In this document: positions 1-6,767 of the stretch, piece after piece
How the letters are laid out: each line of letters starts with the position of its first letter
Numbering within the stretch: position 1 is the first letter of the stretch
Source of the DNA: Olsenella sp.
Lineage (GTDB): Bacteria; Actinomycetota; Coriobacteriia; Coriobacteriales; Atopobiaceae
Assembly (NCBI GenBank): GCA_015062715.1
Contig: SUUD01000019.1
Coordinates: forward strand, 1-16,671
Reading direction: 5' to 3'
DNA: 16,671 nt
Translations under genes and position numbers: made by a program
Notes under the pieces: model-generated
Told to the model about the DNA's origin: nothing
What the model saw: the letters and a program-made list of their open reading frames with translations, nothing else
The model's database searches: none

Positions 1-352
1 CGTGGTCGCAGGCCCAGCCCATGAGGGCGCGGCCGACCCCGCCGCGCTGCGCCACGGCCGCGATGCGATGGATCACGTGGTAGGGGCCATCGTCAATCCA
101 CGAGCCGCCCTTTATGACGGCATAGGTGGGGTCCGGCCCCGGGATGAACGACATGCAGCCAAGAATCGAGCCTGTCTCGTCTGCCGCCACCACGAGGTTG
201 CCGCTGGCAAGGTCGGCCTCGGCGACGTCCCGGGTTGGGTAGGCCCCGGTCCACTGTTGGTCGTTGCCGGCGGCGCGCATGTGCGCGCGCCCGGCGGCGT
301 AGCAGGCCATGATTTGGTCGAGGTCGTCAGGGGTGGCGTGGCGTATGATCAT
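1..352 (-). CDS. GNAT-family N-acetyltransferase (partial, 3' end off the left edge)
   Basis: The minus strand reads from an ATG at 350-352 to the window edge without a stop, giving 117 residues. It begins MIIRHATPDDLDQIMACY, a typical GNAT opening. A mid-protein strand, LVVAADETGSILGCMSF (about 53-69), is followed by the acetyl-CoA pyrophosphate-binding motif AQRGGVGRA (about 101-109), which matches the family pattern Q/R-x-x-G-x-G/A. The family transfers an acetyl group from acetyl-CoA to an amine; the substrate cannot be told from sequence. GNATs usually have 150-180 residues, so about 40-60 C-terminal residues are missing beyond the edge. The start has no clear Shine-Dalgarno sequence. 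It lies 10 nt beyond the stop that the upstream aldose epimerase gene would use if its frameshift were repaired, so translation may be coupled to that gene. Confidence 0.85.
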   Translation of the reverse strand, partial: MIIRHATPDDLDQIMACYAAGRAHMRAAGNDQQWTGAYPTRDVAEADLASGNLVVAADETGSILGCMSFIPGPDPTYAVIKGGSWIDDGPYHVIHRIAAVAQRGGVGRALMGWACDH

Positions 353-362
353 CGGTCTTGTT

Positions 363-448
363 CTAGAAGGGTCGGATGGTGAACGAGCGGCAGAAGGTCC
401 CACCGGGCTCAAGCAGCGTCATGCCACGCTTCTCCTCGAAGGGCCCCC
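363..448 (-). pseudogene. Out-of-frame C-terminal tail of the aldose 1-epimerase
   Basis: Read one frame away from the gene above, this segment encodes GPFEEKRGMTLLEPGG followed by TFCRSFTIRPF and a TAG stop at 363-365. This is the expected C-terminal beta-sheet ending of aldose 1-epimerase-like proteins, in which an acidic loop leads to a KRGMTLLEPG-like segment. The interval 363-1260 is 898 nt, which is 299 codons plus one extra base, as a single-base insertion predicts. The restored stop lies 10 nt before the GNAT start codon, the spacing expected of an operon. The change sits in the 8-bp G3C5 run at 441-448; whether the extra base is a G or a C cannot be decided. Confidence 0.85.
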
Positions 449-1260
449 TGCTCGTCGACGCCCGAGGAGCAGCCGCACCAGGGCTCGACGGCCACAAAGG
501 GTGCGTCTCCCGCGGCAGACCAGACGCCCAGGTAGTCAAAGCCTGCGAACGACAGCTCCACGCCGTGTCCCGTCTCGCGGTTTACGAGCGTGGCGACGCT
601 GCCGGGGACGTCATGGAAGACGATGGTGTCGACGTCGAAGGTCCGGTGGGTGAGGGCAAGCCGGTCGGTGTCGGCGAGCACCTGCCAGGGATGCTGCCAG
701 TCGAGGATGTTCGTGGGGATGTCGAGCGCGGGGGCGTCATAGGTCCACGGGGTCGAGAACAGAAGGTCGTGGTCCTCGAAGGCGCCCTCGCCACGGACGG
801 GGACGTTGAAGGCGGGGTGGCCGCCCACCACGAAGGGGAGGGTGACGTCCCCGGGGTTGCTCACCTCGAAGCCCTGCTCGAGGAGGGTGCGTCCCTGGTC
901 GTCACGGACAAGCGCATAGCTCATCCGCAGGACGAACTCATAGGGGAAGCTGGCGAGCGTCTCGTCGTCCGAGCGCAGCTCGTAGACGACATGGCCCGCA
1001 TCGCTTTCGACCAACGAGAACTCGCGGCGGCGGGCAAGCCCATGGCGGGGGAGGGTGACCTCTCCGCTGGCGCTGGCGGCGCGGTCGTCATGAAGGCGGC
1101 CGACGATGGGGAAGAGGATGGGGGAGCGCCCCGTCCACCAGCGCGCGTCTCCCTGCCAGAGGTACTGGTGGCCGTCGAGCTCCAGGCTCTGAAGCTCGGC
1201 GCCAAGCGAGCTGGTGGTTATCGAGAGCGTCCCAAGGGAGAGATTCGTCTGTGTGGGCAT
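409..1260 (-). CDS. Aldose 1-epimerase family protein, frameshifted near the 3' end
   Basis: This is a 283-aa frame in the galactose mutarotase/LacX-like family, which interconverts the alpha and beta anomers of aldoses. Family landmarks are LFPIVGRL (49-56), PRHGLAR (71-77, candidate His73), GGHPAFN (146-152, candidate His148) and VEPWCG (258-263, candidate Glu259). The ATG start is supported by GAGGAGG a few bases upstream. The C-terminus is abnormal. After VDEQG the frame runs into an unrelated 11-residue tail and stops at 409-411. The expected family ending lies in the next frame and stops at 363-365. One extra base in the run GGGCCCCC at 441-448 (plus strand) explains this. Removing it gives a 298-aa protein of normal length. 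The active-site region lies upstream of the shift, so residual function is possible. A sequencing error is equally possible. Confidence 0.85.
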   Translation of the reverse strand: MPTQTNLSLGTLSITTSSLGAELQSLELDGHQYLWQGDARWWTGRSPILFPIVGRLHDDRAASASGEVTLPRHGLARRREFSLVESDAGHVVYELRSDDETLASFPYEFVLRMSYALVRDDQGRTLLEQGFEVSNPGDVTLPFVVGGHPAFNVPVRGEGAFEDHDLLFSTPWTYDAPALDIPTNILDWQHPWQVLADTDRLALTHRTFDVDTIVFHDVPGSVATLVNRETGHGVELSFAGFDYLGVWSAAGDAPFVAVEPWCGCSSGVDEQGALRGEAWHDAA

Positions 1261-1277
1261 GCGACCTCCTCATGTCG

Positions 1278-1294
1278 TGTCACATGACAGTATA
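1278..1294 (-). promoter_or_regulatory. Candidate -10 element with overlapping palindrome before the epimerase gene
   Basis: The minus strand carries TATACT (plus-strand 1289-1294), about 29 nt upstream of the epimerase ATG, a plausible -10 box. Touching it is the imperfectly spaced palindrome TGTCACATGACA (1278-1289), with arms TGTCA and TGACA around two bases. A regulator bound there would cover the -10 box or start site. No convincing -35 box is seen, and the regulator is unknown. Confidence 0.3.
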
Positions 1295-1503
1295 GGCTGG
1301 CAGGGCGGCTCCATGCATGAATTGTGGTTTTCTACGCCGCCGGGGCCTTTCACCTGCCTTTGGGTTGGGCAACAAACCTTTAACCTCGTGTTCGCCGCCA
1401 TGTTGCCAACGAACGGTCAAGATGGAGGGGATACCTTGTCCGGCTCGCGCCAGTGACCCCTCGGCCCCGGGTCCGCCCGGTCGTCTGGCAGAAAGGAACG
1501 AGC

Positions 1504-3099
1504 ATGATCTCTGATGACTTCGACCGCGTGGGGATGCGTTACTACCAGAACCGCGTCAACCTCAACCTCAGCCCTACCTCGCTCGTGGAGATCGCCCTGC
1601 TCCGTGGCGAGGGAGAGCTCACCTCCACCGGCTCCCTGCGCATCGTGACGGGAAAGTACACCGGTCGTTCCCCCAAGGACCGCTTCATCGTGGACACCCC
1701 AGAGGTGCACGACAAGATCGCCTGGGGTGACGTCAACATGCCCTTCTCGGTCGACGGCTACGAGCGCCTGCGCGACAAGGTCGCCAAGTACCTCGAGGAG
1801 CGCGTGGTCTACGTCACCCAGTCCATCGCCGGCGCCGACCGCCGCTACTCCCGCAAGTTCGAGATCATCTGCGAGAAGGCCAGCCAGGCCCTCTTTGCGC
1901 GCCAGCTGCTCGTTCGTCCCACCGAGGAGGAGATCCGCTCCTACGAGCCCGACTTCATCGTCATGGTCGCCCCCGACTTCAAGTGCAACCCCGAGGCCGA
2001 CGGCACCAACTCCGAGGCCTGCGTGCTCATCAACTTCACTGAGCGTGTCATCATCGTGGTCGGCACCTCGTACTGCGGCGAGGTCAAGAAGTCCATCTTC
2101 TCGACCATGAACTACCTGCTGCCCACCGAGGACAACGTGCTCCCCATGCACTGCTCGTGCAACATGAACCCCAAGTCGCACGGCACCACCGTCTTCTTTG
2201 GCCTCTCCGGCACGGGCAAGACCACGCTGTCCGCCGCCGAGGACCGTATGCTCATTGGCGACGACGAGCATGGGTGGGCCTCCGACGCCATCTTCAACAT
2301 CGAGGGCGGCTGCTACGCCAAGACCATCGGTATCACGCCCGAAACCGAGCCGCAGATCGTCAACGCCATCCGCTTTGGCTCGGTCTGCGAGAACGTCGTG
2401 ATCGACCAGGCCACGCGCGTCGCCAACTACTTCGACGACTCGCTCACCGAGAACGGCCGCGTCGCCTATCCCGTCGAGTACATCCCCAACGCCGTCGTCA
2501 AGGGCCGCGCCAAGCGTATCCCCGACGTCGTCATCTTCCTCACGGCCGATGCCTTCGGCGTCCTGCCGCCCGTCTCCAAGCTCGACACCGACGCCGCCAT
2601 GTACCAGTTCATCAGCGGCTTCACCTCTAAGGTCGCCGGCACCGAGCGTGGCATCAAGGAGCCCCAGCCCACCTTCTCCACGCTCTTTGGCGAGCCGTTC
2701 ATGCCGCTGGACAGCACCGTGTATGCCAAGATGCTCGGCGAGCGCATCGAGCGTGGCGGCACCCGCGTCTACCTCATCAACACCGGCTGGACCGGCGGCC
2801 CCTATGGCGTGGGCGAGCGCATCAAGCTGCGCTACACCCGTGCCATGGTCGACTCCTGCCAGTCGGGCATCATCGACGACGGCGAGTTCGTCCACGACGA
2901 CCGCTTCAACGTCTGGGTGCCCAAGGAGTGCCCGGGCGTTCCCTCCGAGCTGCTCGACCCGCGCAGCACCTGGGCCGACAAGGAGGCCTACGACAAGGCC
3001 GCCGACGAGCTCGCCCGCATGTTCGTCGAGAACGACCAGAAGGTCCACCCGACCATGGCCGACGAGATCCGCGCCGCCGGCCCCCGTCCTCTGGCCTAG
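1504..3099 (+). CDS. pckA: Phosphoenolpyruvate carboxykinase (ATP)
   Basis: This 531-aa cytoplasmic enzyme catalyses oxaloacetate + ATP = PEP + CO2 + ADP. In fermenters it can run toward oxaloacetate with ATP gain. The length is close to the roughly 540 aa usual for the ATP-dependent class. Landmarks are TGRSPKDRF near residue 52, the P-loop GLSGTGKTTLS (from 233), the metal-binding LIGDDEHGW (kinase-2, about 250-258) followed by NIEGGCYAK, and NTGWTGGPYGVG-RIKLRYTRA in the C-terminal half. These rule out the GTP-dependent class. The open frame extends upstream to a GTG at 1453, but the ATG at 1504 is chosen because AGAAAGGA precedes it at proper spacing and MISDDFDRVGMRYYQN matches the family N-terminus. 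The gene is a single transcription unit: a divergent gene lies upstream and a terminator directly follows. A small hairpin (CCGGG/CCCGG, 1467-1480) sits just before the ribosome binding site. Confidence 0.97.
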   Translation: MISDDFDRVGMRYYQNRVNLNLSPTSLVEIALLRGEGELTSTGSLRIVTGKYTGRSPKDRFIVDTPEVHDKIAWGDVNMPFSVDGYERLRDKVAKYLEERVVYVTQSIAGADRRYSRKFEIICEKASQALFARQLLVRPTEEEIRSYEPDFIVMVAPDFKCNPEADGTNSEACVLINFTERVIIVVGTSYCGEVKKSIFSTMNYLLPTEDNVLPMHCSCNMNPKSHGTTVFFGLSGTGKTTLSAAEDRMLIGDDEHGWASDAIFNIEGGCYAKTIGITPETEPQIVNAIRFGSVCENVVIDQATRVANYFDDSLTENGRVAYPVEYIPNAVVKGRAKRIPDVVIFLTADAFGVLPPVSKLDTDAAMYQFISGFTSKVAGTERGIKEPQPTFSTLFGEPFMPLDSTVYAKMLGERIERGGTRVYLINTGWTGGPYGVGERIKLRYTRAMVDSCQSGIIDDGEFVHDDRFNVWVPKECPGVPSELLDPRSTWADKEAYDKAADELARMFVENDQKVHPTMADEIRAAGPRPLA

Positions 3100-3119
3100 C
3101 CGCCACACGGCAAAGAACG

Positions 3120-3155
3120 CGCCCCCGTCCGGGTTGTCCGGGCGGGGGCGTCTTT
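3120..3155 (+). terminator. Rho-independent terminator of pckA, possibly bidirectional
   Basis: A 13-bp stem (3120-3132 with 3138-3150, one G-U pair) closes a 5-nt loop and is followed by TCTTT. It starts 20 nt after the pckA stop. The reverse orientation ends in a weaker T-containing tail (GTTCTTT) and lies just past the end of the minus-strand flavoprotein gene, so it may stop both convergent units. Confidence 0.85.
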
Positions 3156-3179
3156 GTGCGCCAGGTTCTGGTAGTGCCG

Positions 3180-3746
3180 TCAGGAGCGCTGCCTGAGCAG
3201 GGCTGCGACGTTGTGCGCCAGGACGCGCATCTGCTTGGCGCCAAAGCCGTCGTCGCGGCCGGTGTGCTCGCCGTTGTGCATGAGGTTCCAGTACGAGCTC
3301 GTGGCCACGACCATCTGGCTGGCATAGAAGTACTTGTTGAGGCGGTCGAGCGCAGCCGTGGCGCCACCGCGCCAGAGGTTGACCACGGATGCCCCCACCT
3401 TGCCCGCCAGGGTGCTCTCCCAGTTGCATGTCGCATAGAACGCGCGGTCGCAGGCGGCGCAGAAGGCGCCGTTGGCCCCGGCAAAGTAGACGGGCGACCC
3501 CAGAACGACGCCGTCGCAGGCGTTGAGGCCCTCGATGAGCTCGTTGACGCCGTCGCTGGCGCCATAGGCGCAGACATGCGTCTTCTTGCACGACGTGCAG
3601 TCGTTGCAGCCGCGCATGGGCGCGTCTGGCAGCTGCCACCAGAGCGTCTCGACGCCCTCGTCGTGCAGGACCTCCTCGATGATGCGAAGCTGGTGTGCGG
3701 TGAAGCCATCCGCGTGCGGGCTGCCGTTTGCCAGGAGAACCTTCAT
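3180..3746 (-). CDS. Flavodoxin-fold NAD(P)H-dependent oxidoreductase / iron-sulfur flavoprotein-like (copy 2)
   Basis: This 188-aa protein starts MKVLLANGSPHADGFT, the phosphate-binding strand-loop of FMN reductase/flavodoxin-like proteins. VVLGSPVYFAGANGAFCAACDRAF (from about residue 80) is the second FMN-binding segment. Between them, RGCNDCTSCKKTHVC places Cys at 47, 50, 53 and 59. This C-x2-C-x2-C-x5-C spacing is the compact [4Fe-4S] motif of archaeal iron-sulfur flavoproteins, so a cluster is plausible but unproven. The protein would transfer electrons from NAD(P)H or ferredoxin to an unknown acceptor. It is the last gene of the pta unit. Its ATG overlaps the stop of its paralogue (ATGA, 3743-3746), and AGGAGG lies inside that gene's end. 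It is collinear with the paralogue and identical at roughly half of positions by eye, indicating tandem duplication. Confidence 0.85.
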   Translation of the reverse strand: MKVLLANGSPHADGFTAHQLRIIEEVLHDEGVETLWWQLPDAPMRGCNDCTSCKKTHVCAYGASDGVNELIEGLNACDGVVLGSPVYFAGANGAFCAACDRAFYATCNWESTLAGKVGASVVNLWRGGATAALDRLNKYFYASQMVVATSSYWNLMHNGEHTGRDDGFGAKQMRVLAHNVAALLRQRS

Positions 3747-4309
3747 CGCGAACCCCTCCTTACCTGCTCGGCCAGGTTGCGGCCAAGCTGGCGCATGGCA
3801 TCGGCGCCGTAGTCGTCCTCATGGCCCATGTAGCGCCCGTCGAACATCTGGGACCAGTAGTAGCTGGTGACGATGGGCATCTGGGTGATCGAGAAGTACT
3901 TGTAGAGGCGGTCGAGCGCGGCCGTGGTGCCGGCGCGCCAGCAGCTCACGACCGCCGCAGCGGGCTTGCCGGCAAATCCGGGGCCATGCTCGGCGCCCGC
4001 ATAGAACGCGCGGTCGAGCAGGGCGCAGAGGGCTGCGTTGGGGCCGCCGTAGTAGACGGGGGAGCCAACCACCACGCCATCGGCCTCGTTGAGGGCGTCG
4101 AGCAGGCTGTTCGCCTGGTCGTCATCGAAGGCGCAGCGCTGCAGCTCGGCGCAGCGCTCGCAGGCGATGCATCCCCGCACCGGCTTGGCCGAGAGTTGGA
4201 ACCATGTCGCGCCCACGCCTCCCTCCGCAAGGCCCTCCTCGACAAAGCCGAGCTGCCGTGCGGTGGTGCCGTGGGGGTGGGGGCTGCCGTTGACGAGCAG
4301 TACCTTCAT
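3743..4309 (-). CDS. Flavodoxin-fold NAD(P)H-dependent oxidoreductase / iron-sulfur flavoprotein-like (copy 1)
   Basis: This 188-aa protein has the same length as the next gene and the same plan: MKVLLVNGSPHPHGTT at the N-terminus, RGCIACERCAELQRC with Cys at 47, 50, 53 and 59, then VVVGSPVYYGGPNAALCALLDRAF for the flavin. Aromatic residues near YKYFSITQMPIVTSYYWSQMF may contribute to the active site. The expected role is FMN-dependent electron transfer using NAD(P)H or a ferredoxin-like donor, with a possible [4Fe-4S] cluster; the substrate is unknown. AGGAGGG lies 4-5 nt before the ATG. The gene starts 33 nt after the pta stop with no terminator between, so it is probably co-transcribed with pta. 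The pair could instead be quinone or drug reductases without a cluster; conservation of all four Cys in both copies argues for a functional motif. Confidence 0.85.
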   Translation of the reverse strand: MKVLLVNGSPHPHGTTARQLGFVEEGLAEGGVGATWFQLSAKPVRGCIACERCAELQRCAFDDDQANSLLDALNEADGVVVGSPVYYGGPNAALCALLDRAFYAGAEHGPGFAGKPAAAVVSCWRAGTTAALDRLYKYFSITQMPIVTSYYWSQMFDGRYMGHEDDYGADAMRQLGRNLAEQVRRGSR

Positions 4310-4342
4310 GCGGCCCTCCTTGTCAGACGAGAGGCGTGCTCG

Positions 4343-5317
4343 CTAGGCCATCTGGGCCTGGACGGCGGTGATGGCGACGACGCCCACGATGTCCTCGGCC
4401 GAGCAGCCGCGCGAGAGGTCGTTGACGGGCTTGGCGATGCCCTGGAGCACCGGACCGTAGGCCTCGGCGCCGGCAAAGCGCTGAACGAGCTTGTAGCCGA
4501 TGTTGCCGGCCTCGAGGTTGGGGAAGACGAGGATGTTGGCGTGTCCGGGAACGGTCGAGTTGGGGGCCTTGAGCTTGCCCACGCTCTCCTCGAGGGCGGC
4601 GTCGAGCTGAAGGTCGCCGTCGAGCGAGAGCTCGGGGTCCTTCTCCTTGGCCAGGCGCGTCGCCTCCTGGACCAGCGCCGCGGTGTCGCCGCCGGCGGAG
4701 CCCATCGTGGAGTACGAGAGCATGGCCACGTGCGGCTCGTCGGACATGAGCGAGCGCCAGGTGGCGGCAGACGAGAGGGCGATCTCGGAGAGCTCGTCCG
4801 CGTTGGGCGCGATGTTGAGGCCGCAGTCGGCAAACAGCAGCGTGCCGTTCTCGCCGTACTGGGTGGTGGGGGTGCACATGATGAAGAACGAGCTCACGAG
4901 CTTGGTGCCCGGGGCCGTCTTGAGGATCTGCAGGGCGGGGCGCAGGGTGTTGGCGGTGGAGTGGCAGGCACCCGAGACCAGGCCGTCGGCATCGCCCATC
5001 TTGATCATCATGGTGCCGAAGTAGGTGGCGTCGGCGACCTGCTCGTAGGCCTGCTCGTAGGTCATGCCCTTCTTGGCGCGCAGCTCTGCGAGTTTGGTGG
5101 CGTAGGCCTCGCGCTTGTCAGACGTGGCCGGGTCGATCACGGTGACGCCGGGGACGTCAATCTGGGCGGGGTCGCCGAGGATGACGAGGTTCGCGATGCC
5201 CTCGTCCATGATCTGCCGGGCAGCCTCGATAGTGCGGTGGTCCTCGCCCTCCGGCAGGACGATCGTCTTGATGTCGGCCTTGGCGGTCGCCTTCATGCGG
5301 TCAAGAAACTCGCTCAC
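4343..5317 (-). CDS. pta: Phosphate acetyltransferase
   Basis: This 324-aa cytoplasmic enzyme interconverts acetyl-CoA + phosphate and acetyl phosphate + CoA. It is the short, single-domain PTA_PTB type, lacking the N-terminal DRTGG/P-loop extension of enterobacterial Pta. Landmarks are KTIVLPEGEDHRTIEAA (17-33), SGACHSTANTLRPALQIL (115-132), SYSTMGSAGG (201-210), NILVFPNLEAGNIGYKL (261-277) and AKPVNDLSRGCS (295-306). The start is supported by GGGAGG 8 nt upstream. Acetate kinase, the usual partner for ATP formation, is not in this window; two flavoprotein genes follow instead. A leader of about 80-90 nt is predicted if the TACAAT box at 5405-5410 is its -10; it contains the 12-bp palindrome at 5341-5352. 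Confidence 0.96.
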   Translation of the reverse strand: MSEFLDRMKATAKADIKTIVLPEGEDHRTIEAARQIMDEGIANLVILGDPAQIDVPGVTVIDPATSDKREAYATKLAELRAKKGMTYEQAYEQVADATYFGTMMIKMGDADGLVSGACHSTANTLRPALQILKTAPGTKLVSSFFIMCTPTTQYGENGTLLFADCGLNIAPNADELSEIALSSAATWRSLMSDEPHVAMLSYSTMGSAGGDTAALVQEATRLAKEKDPELSLDGDLQLDAALEESVGKLKAPNSTVPGHANILVFPNLEAGNIGYKLVQRFAGAEAYGPVLQGIAKPVNDLSRGCSAEDIVGVVAITAVQAQMA

Positions 5318-5340
5318 GTGTGCCTCCCAGTCCTTTGTGC

Positions 5341-5352
5341 GGGCATATGCCC
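5341..5352. repeat. Perfect 12-bp palindrome in the pta leader
   Basis: GGGCATATGCCC is its own reverse complement and lies 24 nt upstream of the pta ATG, between the putative pta promoter and the ribosome binding site. It could be an operator or a short RNA hairpin. A chance palindrome of this size is possible. Confidence 0.4.
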
Positions 5353-5404
5353 CCTTGGCTTGCTTTGTAGTGACGCGGTGCGCGTTGGGCGCAGCGCAAG
5401 TTCC

Positions 5405-5427
5405 ATTGTAATGCCGTCTGCTAGAAT
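5405..5427. promoter_or_regulatory. Candidate divergent -10 boxes for pta (minus) and glf (plus)
   Basis: The 199-nt gap between pta and glf holds TACAAT on the minus strand (plus-strand ATTGTA, 5405-5410) and TAGAAT on the plus strand (5422-5427), only 11 bp apart. Both are good -10 hexamers. I see no good -35 box for either, so these are suggestions based on -10 quality and position. Confidence 0.35.
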
Positions 5428-5516
5428 CGTGAGCCGAAAGCGAGGGAACGTGTGGTCGCCTCGTCCATGCGTCAAAGGTTCGTGGCTGCTCGCCACATGT
5501 TCAGCGGAGGTAGGCT

Positions 5517-6716
5517 GTGGGCATTCAACAGGGTCTTCCCGAGGGCTTCAACCCGGGCGGCTATGACGCCATCGTCGTGGGGGCGGGCTATGCCGGCGCC
5601 ACGTGCGCGCGGAGGCTGGCGGACGCCTGCGGCCTGCGCATCGCCATCGTCGAGCGTCGCCCTCACATCGCCGGCAACGCCTATGACCATCTCGACGAGG
5701 CGGGCGTCCTCATCCACGAGTACGGCCCCCACATCTACCACACCACCAACGACCGCGTGCACCAGTTCCTGTCGCGCTTCACCGAGTGGACCGACTACCA
5801 GCACAAGGTGCTGGCCAACATCCACGGCGAGCTCATGCCCGTGCCTTTCAACCACGCCTCGCTCAAGCTTGCCTTTGGCGAGGAGCGCGGCGAGCACCTC
5901 TACCAGAAGCTCGTGGCGACCTTCGGCGAGAACAAGAAGGTCCCCATCATGGAGCTTCGCGAGAAGAACGACCCCGAGCTCTCCGAGGTCGCCGACTACG
6001 TCTACGAGAACGTCTTCCTCTACTACACGATGAAGCAGTGGGGCAAGACGCCCGACCAGATTGACCCGTCCATCACCGGCCGCGTGCCCGTCTTCGTGGG
6101 CGATGACGACCGCTACTTCCCGGCGGCGCCGCACCAGGGCATGCCCGCCGAGAGCTACACGGCGCTCTTCAAGCGCATGCTCGACCACGACCTCATCGAC
6201 GTCTTCCTGGGCGTCGACGTCCGCGACTTCCTGAGCATCGAGGACGGCCGCGTGGTCATGTGCGGGCGCCCCTATGGCGGCGACGTCATCTACACCGGCC
6301 CGCTCGACGAGCTCTTTGGCCTCGACCTGGGGGCGCTGCCGTACCGCACCCTCGACATGGTCTTCGAGACGCTTGACGTCGACCAGTTCCAGCCCGTGGG
6401 CACGGTCAACTACACCACGAGCGAGGACTTCACCCGCATCACCGAGTTCAAGAACATGACGGGGCAGGTCGTCCCCGGCAAGACCACCATCATGCGCGAG
6501 TACTCGCGCGCCTACGAGCCTGGCAGCGGCCAGACGCCCTACTACGCCATCCTTGAGGACCAGAACCTCGAGCTGTACCGCAGCTATCGCGCGCGCGTCG
6601 AGGGCATCGTCAACTTCCACTGCGTCGGCCGCCTCGCCGAGTACCGCTACTACGACATGGACGGCGTGGTCGCCTCGGCGCTCGAGCTATCCGACGCCAT
6701 CATCTCCCAGCACTAG
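5517..6716 (+). CDS. glf: UDP-galactopyranose mutase
   Basis: This 399-aa FAD enzyme converts UDP-galactopyranose to UDP-galactofuranose, the donor for galactofuranose in cell-surface glycans. The N-terminus carries the dinucleotide-binding IVVGAGYAGATCARRLAD (about 19-36), then VERRPHIAGNAYD (45-57) and HEYGPHIYHTT (67-77). NVFLYYTMKQWGKTPDQID, GRVPVF and DDRYFP follow at mid-protein, and PYYAIL and CVGRLAEYRYYDMD at the C-terminus. All are typical of bacterial Glf, as is the length. The start is GTG at 5517, chosen because GGAGG (5506-5510) stands 6 nt before it and the protein then begins a few residues before the FAD strand. It is the first gene of a three-gene unit with a glycosyltransferase and an unknown protein. 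Confidence 0.96.
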   Translation: MGIQQGLPEGFNPGGYDAIVVGAGYAGATCARRLADACGLRIAIVERRPHIAGNAYDHLDEAGVLIHEYGPHIYHTTNDRVHQFLSRFTEWTDYQHKVLANIHGELMPVPFNHASLKLAFGEERGEHLYQKLVATFGENKKVPIMELREKNDPELSEVADYVYENVFLYYTMKQWGKTPDQIDPSITGRVPVFVGDDDRYFPAAPHQGMPAESYTALFKRMLDHDLIDVFLGVDVRDFLSIEDGRVVMCGRPYGGDVIYTGPLDELFGLDLGALPYRTLDMVFETLDVDQFQPVGTVNYTTSEDFTRITEFKNMTGQVVPGKTTIMREYSRAYEPGSGQTPYYAILEDQNLELYRSYRARVEGIVNFHCVGRLAEYRYYDMDGVVASALELSDAIISQH

Positions 6717-6717
6717 C

Positions 6718-6743
6718 GGGGGCGGGGCATGGTCCCCGCCCCC
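6718..6743 (+). terminator. Strong intercistronic hairpin between glf and the glycosyltransferase
   Basis: A perfect 10-bp, all G/C stem (6718-6727 with 6734-6743) closes a 6-nt loop directly after the glf stop. The tail is TCCTTCCTTATG, pyrimidine-rich but without a T run. It is more likely a partial terminator or an mRNA-stabilising or processing element that lowers expression of the downstream genes than a full stop, because the next gene starts 24 nt later. Confidence 0.5.
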
Positions 6744-6767
6744 TCCTTCCTTATGAGAGGCACGCAC

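Noticed and set aside
1417..3639. 740-codon minus-strand open frame opposite pckA
   Set aside because: It is antisense to a gene with all family motifs. Its His/Gly/Val/Asp-rich composition is what G/C-rich codons give when read on the other strand.
3728..5566. 612-codon plus-strand open frame opposite pta and a flavoprotein gene
   Set aside because: It is an antisense shadow with repetitive Gly/Val/Ala/Asp composition. It crosses the divergent pta/glf promoter region.
5472..6620. 382-codon minus-strand open frame opposite glf
   Set aside because: It is antisense to a gene with complete FAD-binding and Glf motifs; no ribosome binding site and no domain.
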